From contig MU839834.1 of the NCBI GenBank assembly GCA_030411725.1, forward strand, positions 868,001 to 932,000: a stretch of DNA of 64,000 nucleotides, written 5' to 3'. Below the pieces are notes generated by a model. That model was not told the DNA's origin. It worked only from the letters and a program-made list of their open reading frames with translations, and searched no databases. The first letter of the stretch is position 1; each line of letters opens with the position of its first letter. This document shows, one piece after another, positions 54,271-64,000 of this stretch. Source of the stretch: Echria macrotheca. Taxonomy: Eukaryota > Ascomycota > Sordariomycetes > Sordariales > Schizotheciaceae. Made by a program: the position numbers and the translations under genes.

Positions 54271-56886
54271 TGTTGTGCGTGGTTTCCGGGCGATGTGTTG
54301 TCCCTCGCAATTCCAATTGGCGCCGAGTATGCAAGAAGTGAAGCGAGCTGTTGACTCTCACTGTCTAATGGCCGGAATGCTTCGCCGCACCTCGTCTCTG
54401 TTGCCGATTTGCCCACCGCGGAAAAGAAAAAAAAAATGCGCTTTCGGGCGACCAATCGTCGCGAGATCAACACAGCAAGGAGGCAACAAAGTCTGCCTTG
54501 GTCGAGGTGAGGTGAGATGCTGGATGCACGAGGATCGAATCTGGCCAAGGGCGCTCGGATGGTCTCCCGTTTGGGATTCTCCTGCCAGGCACGAGCAAAT
54601 GGCGGGCTAGACGTTAGGCTGTATTGACAGAATTGTGTAGTGTGAGACTAGCGGGGCCGACGGTTGTTCAAGACGGCGTGGGCGGGCGGGAGCTGTCAAC
54701 AAATGAGGCGGGCCAAGCTGGGGTTTGTGTTTGGGCACCGAATAGGATCAGACAGAACTGACGAGCAGGACGGTCCGCACTAGCTAGCCCACGAATGGAA
54801 AGAAAAAAAAAACTCGGTCAGGGCAAGGCTGGAATGGGTTCTGAGGGCTGAAGCTGAGTGACGCGCAGCTTCTTTGTGTTTGGCGATCGGGTTGAAAATG
54901 AGAAAATCTTGAGCACATGGAGTGAAGATTTTGGGCCTTGATGCGTCGCTAGCTCGTTGCCGGGCCCCCGTCTGCAGCGGGACTGGTCCGAAGCGACGAC
55001 CCCTCCAAGCCCTTGTCTACCGCTGATGTGGGACAGTCGCCGGCGGGGCAGGCCGAGCCCAGCTTCGAATCAGGAGCAGCCAATTGCTGAGGCACAGCCG
55101 CTTAAAAGCCCTGTGGCTTTCCCCGGTCGGGAAGGGTGTGGCGCTCGTCAGGTGTCCTGACACGAAACCCGCGTGAGGCGCGTCGATGGTTGGTCGGGAG
55201 ATCCGTAAGCGCGTTTCAATTAATTTAAAAAAAGCAGCCAATACCGGTGCCCAATGCTTGCGCCGACCCCAGGTGTTTGGCAGCTTACTTGGTGGGAAGC
55301 AGCTCCAACAAGCTCTGGGACGACGACTTCTTGTTGGAGCGCAAAGGATTGGGGACCGCTAGCCTTCGGGACTCGGGGGACACCAAAATTACCTTTGGTT
55401 GTCTGCTCCGCCACGGCTGAACATTGAAGAGTTTTTGAATTTGACCCCGCGTGTCCGTGAGGTCTTCGTGGGGTTATCTGGCTCCTTATCGATAGGATCG
55501 ACGACGACATGCCTCGCGATGGAACGCCGAGTTAGTCTCTTGAACAGATGTTCGCATGGCCACGTTTCCCAGCCCACTGAGCGCTTCTCGTAGGGCTTCT
55601 AGTCTCGAGAGATGCATAGTTCGGGTTCGTTGGCCCATGCATAGAGCCATAACAGGTAGTTGGCCAGGAACGCAATGCGGCAGACGGGCCAAGGCGAATC
55701 GACGGCTTCTAGATGTTCTCTGGGGAAGCCCTTCTGGGCGTCATTGCGGAGACGAGCCACCAATAGTAGGCGGACGTCCGGGCTGTGGATGGGCGCACTC
55801 CAACGGGGTGTTTGTCGCACTCAGGTTTGCTCGCACACCCCATCCGTCTTGTTCTCCTGTTTCAGGAGTTATTTCCACCTGCCAGCCGACAGCTCCGATG
55901 GCCTGTTTGCGGCCTAGCGCATTGAGACCTTCATGAGCCGTCGTCCAGTTGGTGATTGTCGGCAAACGAGTGCATGAAGATGGCCATCTCGTCGAATGCC
56001 CGGATCCACGGTTGCGCGCGTTTACGCAGACAAAAGCTGTTTGTGCACGGCACTCATCTTCCGTCGCCCCCAATGTTGTGTGTCGCCACCAGCAGCCATG
56101 GAAAGCGAATGGGAGAGGTCGAGAGAGCGTGTCGAGACATGCATGTCAATTTGCGGCACTGATAGGCGCAGGGAGGATGACCATCGCGCGTGCTGCTGCA
56201 AAACAGCTGCTGTTTGGTTGTCCAAGCATTGTGTTGCCATGAGACTTGGATCTCACGTGTGTGGTTCTTTTGAGGGGTGGCATGGCAAACCAAATATCAA
56301 CGAGACATAGCTATCAAGCAAGTGCAAGACCAGTTCGGAGGCCAGATCAACCGGGCCGACCCGGGCTTTTCAGTTTGTGGATGGAACAGCAAGTTAGCAA
56401 ACGGACTTGACCGGGAAGATGATAGCGTTCGGCAATACTCTAATCGGTGGCTGTCTATCTTTTGTTGAGCTTCCCAAAAGAGACCATGTTCTGATTACAT
56501 CATGCAGCCCTCTGTTTGGACGTCAACCTGCAACAAAGCACTGAATCTGAATCGCGCTCGAGCGTGCCCGTGAACTTTATCGTTGCAGTTGAGAACAACC
56601 CCGCCTGTTGGGTGCTGTTTAGCCTCTTGAGCTCTCTCCGTCCCGACAGCTCGGGCTCATTTCCGATCCCCTAAAGAAACTCCATCCGTGGTCGCGCCAA
56701 GGCACCCACCGCCCCCCCAATCCGCCATCCCTCGATCTGGAGTCCTGGACCCCGTCCGTCTGTCTGCTCGTTCCCTGCTGGTGCATAGCTTCGCTGTCTC
56801 GGGTTCGCTCCCTACACAGTACCTACATACCGCCTTTTCGCTGGCCACTGCGGCAGACTACTTTTAGACCTAGACCCCCCCCGACG
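54271..56886. promoter_or_regulatory. Long shared upstream region of the LYAR-like and BEM46 genes
   Basis: 2616 bp between divergent starts, unusually long for this window. I looked on both strands for exons with linked frames and found none. The 55.2-56.2 kb part has several mid-sized frames on both strands, which reads as base composition. An RNA gene or a fast-evolving protein gene cannot be excluded. Confidence 0.5.
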
Positions 56887-58153
56887 ATGTCCTCCTCGCC
56901 GGGCATCCCCTCGAGCAGCAGCAACTCGTCGTTTGTAGAGCAGTCGGTGTCGCTGATGAGCAGCATCGCTGGCTATATGCGACTCCCGGCTATAGCCTCA
57001 ACTGTATGCCTCGATACCATCTCTCTCTCCCCGCCCCGCCTGAATGGCTAGCCCGCCGACCACGCCGACTGGCTGAGGGGGCAAGTTTGGAAGCTTCTTT
57101 CGAAGGAAGCAGCTCGTCGACCCCCATGATCCCATGCTAATGCCGCGCCTCGCCATGCAGGGGATCGCTGCCGTTCTCACCTCGCTGCTGTACTTCAAGC
57201 AAAAGTAATACCTTATCTACGTCGTTATAACATCATCATCCTAACCCGCCAGCAGAGCCCTGATCTATCCCTCCCACGTCCCGGCCGATTCGCGCGAGAA
57301 AGTCCCCCGGCCCGTGGCCTTCAACTTCCGAGACTTCGAGGAGCTCATCATCCCGACCAACGATGGCGAGAAGCTGTCGGCCTTCTACATTCGCGGCCCG
57401 CGCGGCGGTCCCAACGCCAACGTCACGGTGCTCATGTTCCACGGCAACGCGGGCAACATCGGCCACCGCCTGCCCATCGCGCGCATGCTGATCTCGTCGA
57501 CGGGCTGCAACGTCTTCATGCTCGAGTACCGCGGCTACGGCCTCTCGACCGGCGAGCCCGACGAGTCCGGCCTGAACATTGATGCGCAGACCGGGCTTGA
57601 CTACCTGCGGGACCGCGTCGAGACGCGCAACCACAAGCTGATCGTCTACGGCCAGAGCCTGGGCGGGGCCGTGGCCGTGCGGCTGGTGGCCAAGAACCAG
57701 GCGCGCGAGGATATCAGCGGCTTGATCCTGGAGAATACGTTCCTGAGCATGCGCAAGCTGATCCCGAGCATCATGCCGCCGGCCAAGTACCTCGCGCTGC
57801 TGTGTCATCAGATCTGGCCGACCGACAGCTTGATTCCGAACGTCAAGGTGCCGATACTTTTTCTGAGTGGGTTACAGGATGAGATTGTTCCGTATGTTGT
57901 TGCCCCTTTCTGGGGAATTTGTCAGAGTGGAGCGAATACTAATTGTGTGATGATGCATATATATAGTCCAATCCATATGAAACGCCTCTACGACATGGCC
58001 ACGACGCCAGTCAAGATCTGGAAACCTTTCCCCGGTGGGGACCACAACTCGAGCGTTCTGGAAGAGGGATATTTCGAGTCGATTGCCGATTTTATGGGCA
58101 GGGTAACCGGACAGCAGCAGGGACATCATCAGTCGGAGAAGAAGTATAGGTAG
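56887..58153 (+). CDS. bem46: BEM46 family alpha/beta-hydrolase (ABHD13-like)
   Basis: A conserved membrane-anchored serine hydrolase; the Neurospora protein has been tied to ER and plasma-membrane sites and hyphal polarity, while the substrate is unknown. Exons are 56887-57003, 57161-57204, 57256-57891 and 57967-58153, giving 327 aa. A hydrophobic N-terminal helix (GIAAVLTSLLYF) is followed by ALIYPSHVP, the family opening. The catalytic triad is visible: Ser188 in GQSLGG, Asp262 in LQDEIVPP and His292 in GGDHNSS; HGNAGN gives the oxyanion region. Exon 2 is only 44 nt. Intron 3 (75 nt) is a multiple of three and has no stop in frame. Confidence 0.93.
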
Positions 58154-59709
58154 TCAGTCCGGTCCGGTGGCTGGCACTGCACTGACTGATATATCGTTAT
58201 GTGAAATGTCTATGTGGGGAAGGGGGGATTGTGGATTCATGGGACCATGGGGGTTACCATTTGTTCATTGTCATGTCTTGTTTAATATTTGATACCCAGA
58301 TAACGAGACCAAATCTTTTCCAAAAATTTTGGCATACAGCATAATACAAAACAGACATATATGTTCATAGATGTGTGTATGTGTGTATGTGTGATAATTG
58401 GCAAATGGATGAGAGAGAGAAAGTGTGTTGCTATTATATATATCCTCACTCCTGGTGTATTCTTATTGATGCCGGGAGATCAGGGGAAGGAAGGGAAGGA
58501 AGGGATGGAGGGGGTGTGCGCGATTGCGACGCACGCACGGGAGAAGATTTGTGTGGTGGTGGGAAAGGGGAAAGAGGACACTTTATCCAAGACGGATATA
58601 GCCCATATAGCCCCAGCCAGGAACTTGGGAGGTTACTGCGGTAAGAGATGGGAATGGGAATTAGCATATTGGGGTGCAGAATTAATTGGACACCTGCATT
58701 GCGTAGCGCAGTCTTTGTTGGGGTATATTACTTTAGAGCTTATTCTTTTTCCTTTCCTTTTGATGTTTTTGCTGGCTTCTTTCTGTTATCGTTCGTTCTT
58801 TATAGGTGTCTGGTCTGTCTGTCTGGCCAGGCGGGTGGATCGATGGATGGAATGGATGGCTGTGATATGGTATGGACAGATCTTAACAAGTGTTGTGTTC
58901 TTCAAAATTGAACACCCTCGAGCTCTACATGCTCTACATAATCGCCTCTATACCAGGCAGGCAGGTACCAATAGAAGGAAGACACTTGAATTGACCGAGT
59001 GTCAGTATATCACAGCAGGTCCTATGAAAAACATCAAACAAAGTCAACAGGAATAGGAATAGCCCACAGCAGTGATAGTGGTGACCGGACCGGACTAGAA
59101 CTGGAACGGGAATGAGCGGGCACACACATATACAGCGATGGATAAGTCTAGATATGGCCGACGGCCGGCCCCCGTTCTATGGATAAATCCCTAGTGCGAG
59201 TCTTGGAAAACAAGTCTGTCCATGTCAGTCAGCGCCGAAACATCCAGACATCCAGATATAGGAAGAACGTGATAACGACGTGACGACCTTCTGGAATAGG
59301 AATCGTCTGCGACGTCGGCACGCCACCGTTGCCGCGCGCCGCTGAGTGATCCTAGACAGACAAAAGGTATAGCATTGCTGAGTGATTGACAAGCGTGCCA
59401 CTGGCTGTTGTCGGATAAACTCAACTGAGAACTACCACGATGATGACGCAACGACGTTGGCTGATGTTATTCATTGAATATTCATCGAATATTCATTGAA
59501 TCATCATCCACTGCGAGATGGTAGTATTACGCCACAAGGGGTATATACTCATACACCGCTAATCCGTCAACCAAGCTGTCTAAGCTTGAAGGCCATGTAG
59601 CCTAGAAAATAAAAGCGCTCATGCTCGAAATCTCGACGGCATAGAAAATCAGACCACTCATACCTAGAGAGTAGTACGCCGTAGCCAATAACACCATAAG
59701 GCAGGGCCG
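58154..59709. other. Spacer between convergent BEM46 and NF-X1-type genes
   Basis: 1556 bp. The plus strand has a 231-codon frame (58361-59056) that I reject as a gene. A three-copy 11-bp tandem repeat is at 59470-59502. Confidence 0.5.
59470..59502. repeat. Three tandem copies of an 11-bp unit (TTCATTGAATA)
   Basis: Units are TTCATTGAATA (59470-59480), TTCATCGAATA (59481-59491) and TTCATTGAATC (59492-59502). The tandem array creates two GAATATTC strings, the tail-to-tail form of a heat-shock-element pair, but the GAA/TTC spacing is not that of a full element. Confidence 0.85.
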
Positions 59710-62700
59710 TCAGATAGACACGCCCACAGCTTGCTCATGTTCGCCCTCAGAGTGCTTTCCATCATCACCCTCGCCCACCGAAACCTCTTGCTTCTCCCCT
59801 AAACTCCCCTCCTTCTCCGCCGAAGCCCCTTCCTCCTTCTCAACTGCCGCAAGCCAATCATCCTCCACCTCTTCCGTCACCTTCTCCTTCTCCTTCTTCT
59901 TCACATCGACCTTTTTCAGCGCAAGAAAAGTGCGCGGGACAGGCGGCGGCGGCGCCTGCGGCGCCTGCGGCTGCACCCGTCGCCATGAGCCCCGACTGAC
60001 GACGTCGCTCCATCCACTAGTAGAAGCGGCAGCGTCGCCTTCTCTCCGCGTGATATTCAGAGAACTGTCGACGTGACACAGGAAGACGGCACCGGCAAGA
60101 CCCAGACGTGATATCGTCTTGGCCAAAGGTGACTTGATAGCTGCCAGGGCGGCTTCGATAGATTGCGGCGTGGTGGCCGCATGTGAGGCGGCAACGGCTG
60201 CCGCACGCGTAACTGGCGACGCCTTGATCACAATCTCCTCCGAGGCTAGGAAGCTCGTAGTAAAAGTAAGAGCAGGCCCCGAGCGACTCGCAGCAGCCAG
60301 TTCGGCAGCAATGGCTCGGTCAAGCTCGTCGATAGTCAGTCCAAAACGGGGGTCCTTGAGCAAGAAGCCATTGAAAGCCTCATGCTGCGGTACAGCAGCT
60401 GGCTGCCTGGCCGTCTGTGCCCCCGATGCAACTGCGGCTGCCTTGAGGATGCGCCCACATTGGGCCAGAGTCTTATGCGGCGGCGATACAAAGCGCGGTG
60501 TCTTGAATATGCAAACGTGGCGATGGGGCTCCGGATCCTCACTGACCGAGTCCAGGCCGTAGTCCTCGGCGAGACTGTGTAGGAATGCTCGCCTGTTGGC
60601 AGGCATTGGTTTGAATCGCAGACGCTTCTCCTCGGTGGCCAAAGCAAACAGTCGCATCTCCCTCTCCCGTGCCTGAGTCCAGCTAGGGTCTTCCTTAAAG
60701 GCCCTCATCGTCGTGTCAGAATATGGGATGTGATTATCTGTGTGATCAGCATCAATTTTGAGAGCATCCGCCACGAGACGGTTACGCTGTAGCCGGAGAC
60801 ATTCGTCATCGCATTTTAACATTGTGTCTCGATTCGGCCAGGGGTTGAGCTTGGTTGCCAGGCAGCGAACTTCCTGCCTGCGGTGCTGGCAGGGACATGT
60901 AATCAAGGTCTTGAATTCGCAGGGCTTGTCTTCCTTGCAAGCTATGGGGTGTTAGCTACGTCTTGCGAAAAGAACAAGAGACTTACGATATGGAGCATGG
61001 CATTGCTCCATGCAGTTATGCTCGCAAGACTTTCTGACTTTACCGCAAGCTTGAGGACAATGGGAACCGGCGATACCCGCGTCCTCACACTCCCCTGGCT
61101 TGTGACATGGCTTTTTGCATTCATGATTTCTGTGAAGTGTTAGTACCCAGACTCACAAAACTCCTTTACTGGGAAACGTACCCGCACTTTAACTTCCTTC
61201 CGCAAGGCAGACCACAGCGGGCCTCCTCAAACCAACACGGCTGGTTCTTGAGAATTCTTTTGCCACAGATACATAGCTTCTCAACTAAGAACGGACACTT
61301 CGTACATGGTACATCGTCAGGATGGCACTGGTGGGAGACGGCCGGATGTCCACACGGCGGGACTCTGGTGCAGTCGAAGCGACACTCGGGCGGCTTCGTC
61401 CCACATGGCTGAGGAGGCTGCAGCACCGTTCGTCCGCAGGAACACGCGATCTCGTCGAAAATGGCTTCCAGACAAGAAGGGCACTGGCCCCTGTGGCAGA
61501 GCTGCTGACATGTGTGCTCACCACATTTCAGCTGACGGCCACAGATCTGGAGACAGATGTGTTCGGCCTCAAAGTTCTCGTTGGCTGTTCGCTTCTGTCT
61601 CCGTCTCTCGGACGCCTTCTTCTCGCCAGGGCAGCAGCGTTCTCCACACTCGTGTCGCCCACAGTTGAGCTGTGCTTTGCAGACCTTGAAGCACATGGGC
61701 GGTTGGAGGTCGCCCTGGTGGCAAACCGCGTTGACGGTAGTCCTCCCACAGCGACATGAGATATCCACATACTGCGAGCAGGGCGCACAGGGACCCGTAT
61801 GACATTTCTCCTGGCAGCGGTGGCCGCAGCCAAGAGTCTTGTTGCAAAGTTTGTCACAATGTGGAATCGTGTCCTGACATGACCGCCTTGGCACCGGCGA
61901 GATTGACTGTAGAGGCGTCTTCCCGCATGGGCAATGGGTGACGACGTCCGGAGAAAGCGGACAATGGGCGGGACGTTCGTCTTGTGGGTGACATGGCTTC
62001 TGGCAGGTGTGGTGGCCACAGTCGAACGGTCTCTCGCAAGTGTTGCGGCACGCATAGGATCCCTCGAACCAACTGGAGTCGACATCGTCATCGTCAGGTT
62101 TCTGCTGCTGGAGCTGGCCGTAGTTGAACGACTCCAGTATATCGTCGCGCTGGTCGCAAGGAACCTCTCGCTGTTCCTTTCCGCAGTAGCACGTAGACAA
62201 AACCGGAACCTCGCATGCGCCACACAGACCAGAATGGCATTCCCTGGAACAAGCGTGCTCCCCACAAGGGAGCAGGTCGCCACAGATCTCCCCACAGCTC
62301 CATCCCTTGCCGTAGTCGCTCTCGATGCACTTCTTCGTGATGGTATGCTTTCCACAGAAGCATGTCTGCGATGGCCCCATCAGTGTGCATGGAGGGCAAG
62401 GTCCAGCATGACACAGAAGCGTACACGGATGTGGGCATGTGGGCCTGGTCTTTGAGCACGTCTGCCCGCAAGTATGCGGCGGCAGACCAGGGATTGGCTT
62501 GGGGTCGAAGTCTTTGCCGCACCAACAATGGTAGTAGTCGGGAGTCTCGGTCAACGACGAATTGCAACCGGGACACCGCCACCCGGTGGGTTGGTTTGGG
62601 TCTTGGTTCTCCTCTCTGGCTTTGCTCTGGTTCGTGTACCACTTCTTGACACAGTGGAGATGTGTGACTGTCGAGCATGTCGGACAAGACCAGACTCGAG

Positions 62701-63359
62701 AGGTCCGAACGACTTCGTTAGCGCAGATCACGCACTCGTATTGGCCATTGTCGATGTCTTCCTGGATCCTGGTAGGCAAGTCTGCTGCTGAAGACTTTGA
62801 CATTCTCCTCTGTGCTGGCTGCCGAGCCGGTGTTGCTGGTGGAACCACTGGCCTAGAGCTAGCCGGCCTAGAGCTGTTCGGCGTCAATATTCTACTTCCC
62901 AATCACCATGCGGCGAGGTGTTGCTTACCGAGAAGACTGAACTGGTTGCCCGGGGATGAACTCGGCAGCGGTAGCACTGAGACCCGATTCCGTGGGAGGA
63001 TTCGATCTCAGTTCGGCGGGAGGGGGCGGCCTTCTATGATGCTGCCCAGAGGCAGCACCTCTCCCTCGGCCACGCCACCTCCGCTCCCCCCGACCGCGTC
63101 CACCATCATTGCTTCGTTCTCGGTTCGGAGCAGGGCCCTCACTTGAGGCTCCGACAGCAGCATCGCCGTTCCGTGAGTGAGGTCTTGAGCTCCTTGCATC
63201 CTGCTGCTGAATCTGAGTGCCATCAGTTGGTCGTGCACCCTGCTGATTACCGCGACCCCTTCCTCGACCACCGCCTCGTCTCCTTCCTCTCCCTTCCCCG
63301 CCACCCGAAGTTCCTCTGGGTTGAGAAGGGACACGTTGTCCAGTTTGAGCCTCCGGCAT
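59710..63359 (-). CDS. NF-X1-type zinc-finger protein with RING-like and R3H domains (FAP1/NFX1)
   Basis: Homologues are nuclear/cytoplasmic regulators; yeast Fap1 binds the FKBP12 prolyl isomerase and human NFX1 has E3 and DNA/RNA-binding roles. Exons are 62929-63359, 61182-62891, 60987-61129 and 59710-60941, giving 1171 aa. An RGG-rich N-terminus (1 to ~140) precedes a RING-like C4HC3 module (CVICANEVVRTSRVWSCPTC...HCVKKW), then a long series of NF-X1 Cys/His repeats (CG.H.C...CH..PC), interrupted by introns that rebuild KCGNHECKKPCHKPGEC and CHAPYPCKEDKPC. The C-terminal part holds an R3H domain (LHSLAEDYGLDSVSEDPEPHRHVCIFKT) and an acidic tail. The start at 63359 is the first ATG in frame. 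Confidence 0.94.
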
Positions 63360-64000
63360 ATTGAGGCAGGAAAGGGAGTATGCTGTGACAGTGGAACCCA
63401 GAATCGTGAAAAGTTGTGAGGGAGGTTACAGCGGGCGGAGAATTCCGCTCGAGAATTGCCTGAAAAGAGAGTGCGCTTTCAGAAATACAGCGGCTTCTTA
63501 CGCCAAACCACCAATGGCAAAAAAAATCGCGGGATATTTGATCGGACTCAATCACTGTATGAGAGGGGAAAACAGGGGAAGAAAAAAGACAATTCGCGGT
63601 TGCAAGTGGCGCGCGGTGGGTACGTAGAGAGGTGCGTGGAAAGAGAGGTGCTGTTCCTTCCACAGGGCTGATAAATACAGTTAAACTTTGGGCGGCGGCT
63701 CCACTAAAACCCGCCGTGGCAAGGGCACGGAATGCTGCCGGGTCCCTCTAACCGACAACAGCTGCAGCGAGCACCTCGCCACGGATGACTCACCTCGAAT
63801 CATCATCTACACTAGACTAGGTAATCATCCAGTCAATTTCATCTTACCATTGCAACTAGGTTGCATCGGTATCTCAGCATCTTCCACTCAGCATATCATT
63901 TCGATTTTGACTCATGGTTCATGTCTGTGTACGGAATACGATTGGAACGAGACACCTTTAATTATCTGTATTTAGGAAAACCAAATACATCGACATGATT
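63360..64000. other. Upstream region of the NF-X1-type gene
   Basis: 641 bp to the window edge. No gene recognised; the region should contain the promoter of the NF-X1-type gene. Confidence 0.5.

Noticed and set aside
58361..59056. 231-codon plus-strand open frame in the bem46/NF-X1 spacer
   Set aside because: It is made of low-complexity stretches, has no recognisable domain, lies directly behind the bem46 stop, and looks like an open 3' UTR.

Overview
The window is nuclear DNA from a filamentous ascomycete (Pezizomycotina). The gene content (adenylate cyclase with a Ras-association/LRR/PP2C-like/cyclase layout, CreB, dynamitin, BEM46, CnxG) and the short introns (mostly 45-125 nt, with CTAAC/CTGAC-like branch sites) look most like a sordariomycete related to Neurospora or Magnaporthe. 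The species cannot be fixed from the sequence alone. Coding regions are GC-rich and spacers hold CT/AC-rich tracts and microsatellites. I saw no rRNA, CRISPR array, intact transposon or convincing tRNA gene.

Layout. 1-11.2 kb: 3' part of a CreB-type deubiquitinase (+), a four-exon YOS1 gene (-), and adenylate cyclase (-, four exons, 2153 aa). 13.9-17.4 kb: an RTC4-domain protein (-) and dynamitin (+) diverge from a 492-bp spacer that holds a perfect 17-bp inverted repeat. 18.2-25.4 kb: the molybdopterin synthase small subunit CnxG (+), COG4 (-) and a PMR1 Golgi Ca/Mn P-type ATPase (-). 26.8-28.8 kb: the cohesin kleisin Rad21/Scc1 (+) with a clear separase-type site. 31-38.9 kb: four minus-strand genes, namely a cytosolic S9C peptidase (DPP V-like), EAF6, a PWI/SR splicing coactivator (SRm160-like) and a small unrecognised coiled-coil protein. 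39.6-44.3 kb: a mitochondrial FAHD1-type acylpyruvase (+), 3-hydroxyanthranilate dioxygenase (-), a CTR copper transporter (+) and a Nudix CoA diphosphatase (-) ending in the peroxisomal signal SKM. 45-54.3 kb: a 704-aa disordered protein (-), ERD1 (-) diverging from PEX10 (+), and a LYAR-type zinc-finger protein (-). 56.9-63.4 kb: a BEM46 alpha/beta-hydrolase (+) and an NF-X1/FAP1-type zinc-finger protein (-).

These are ordinary dispersed housekeeping genes, not a cluster. Small themes recur: Golgi/ER traffic (YOS1, COG4, PMR1, ERD1), chromosome and microtubule biology (Rad21, dynamitin, EAF6, RTC4) and peroxisomes (PEX10, SKM-tailed Nudix). I did not find a new defence or mobile system. The best leads are three introns that are multiples of three and free of stops, the inverted repeat between RTC4 and dynamitin, the unknown coiled-coil gene and several short spacer repeats. 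All exon models were made by hand from reading frame, splice-site sequence and family resemblance, with no transcript data.
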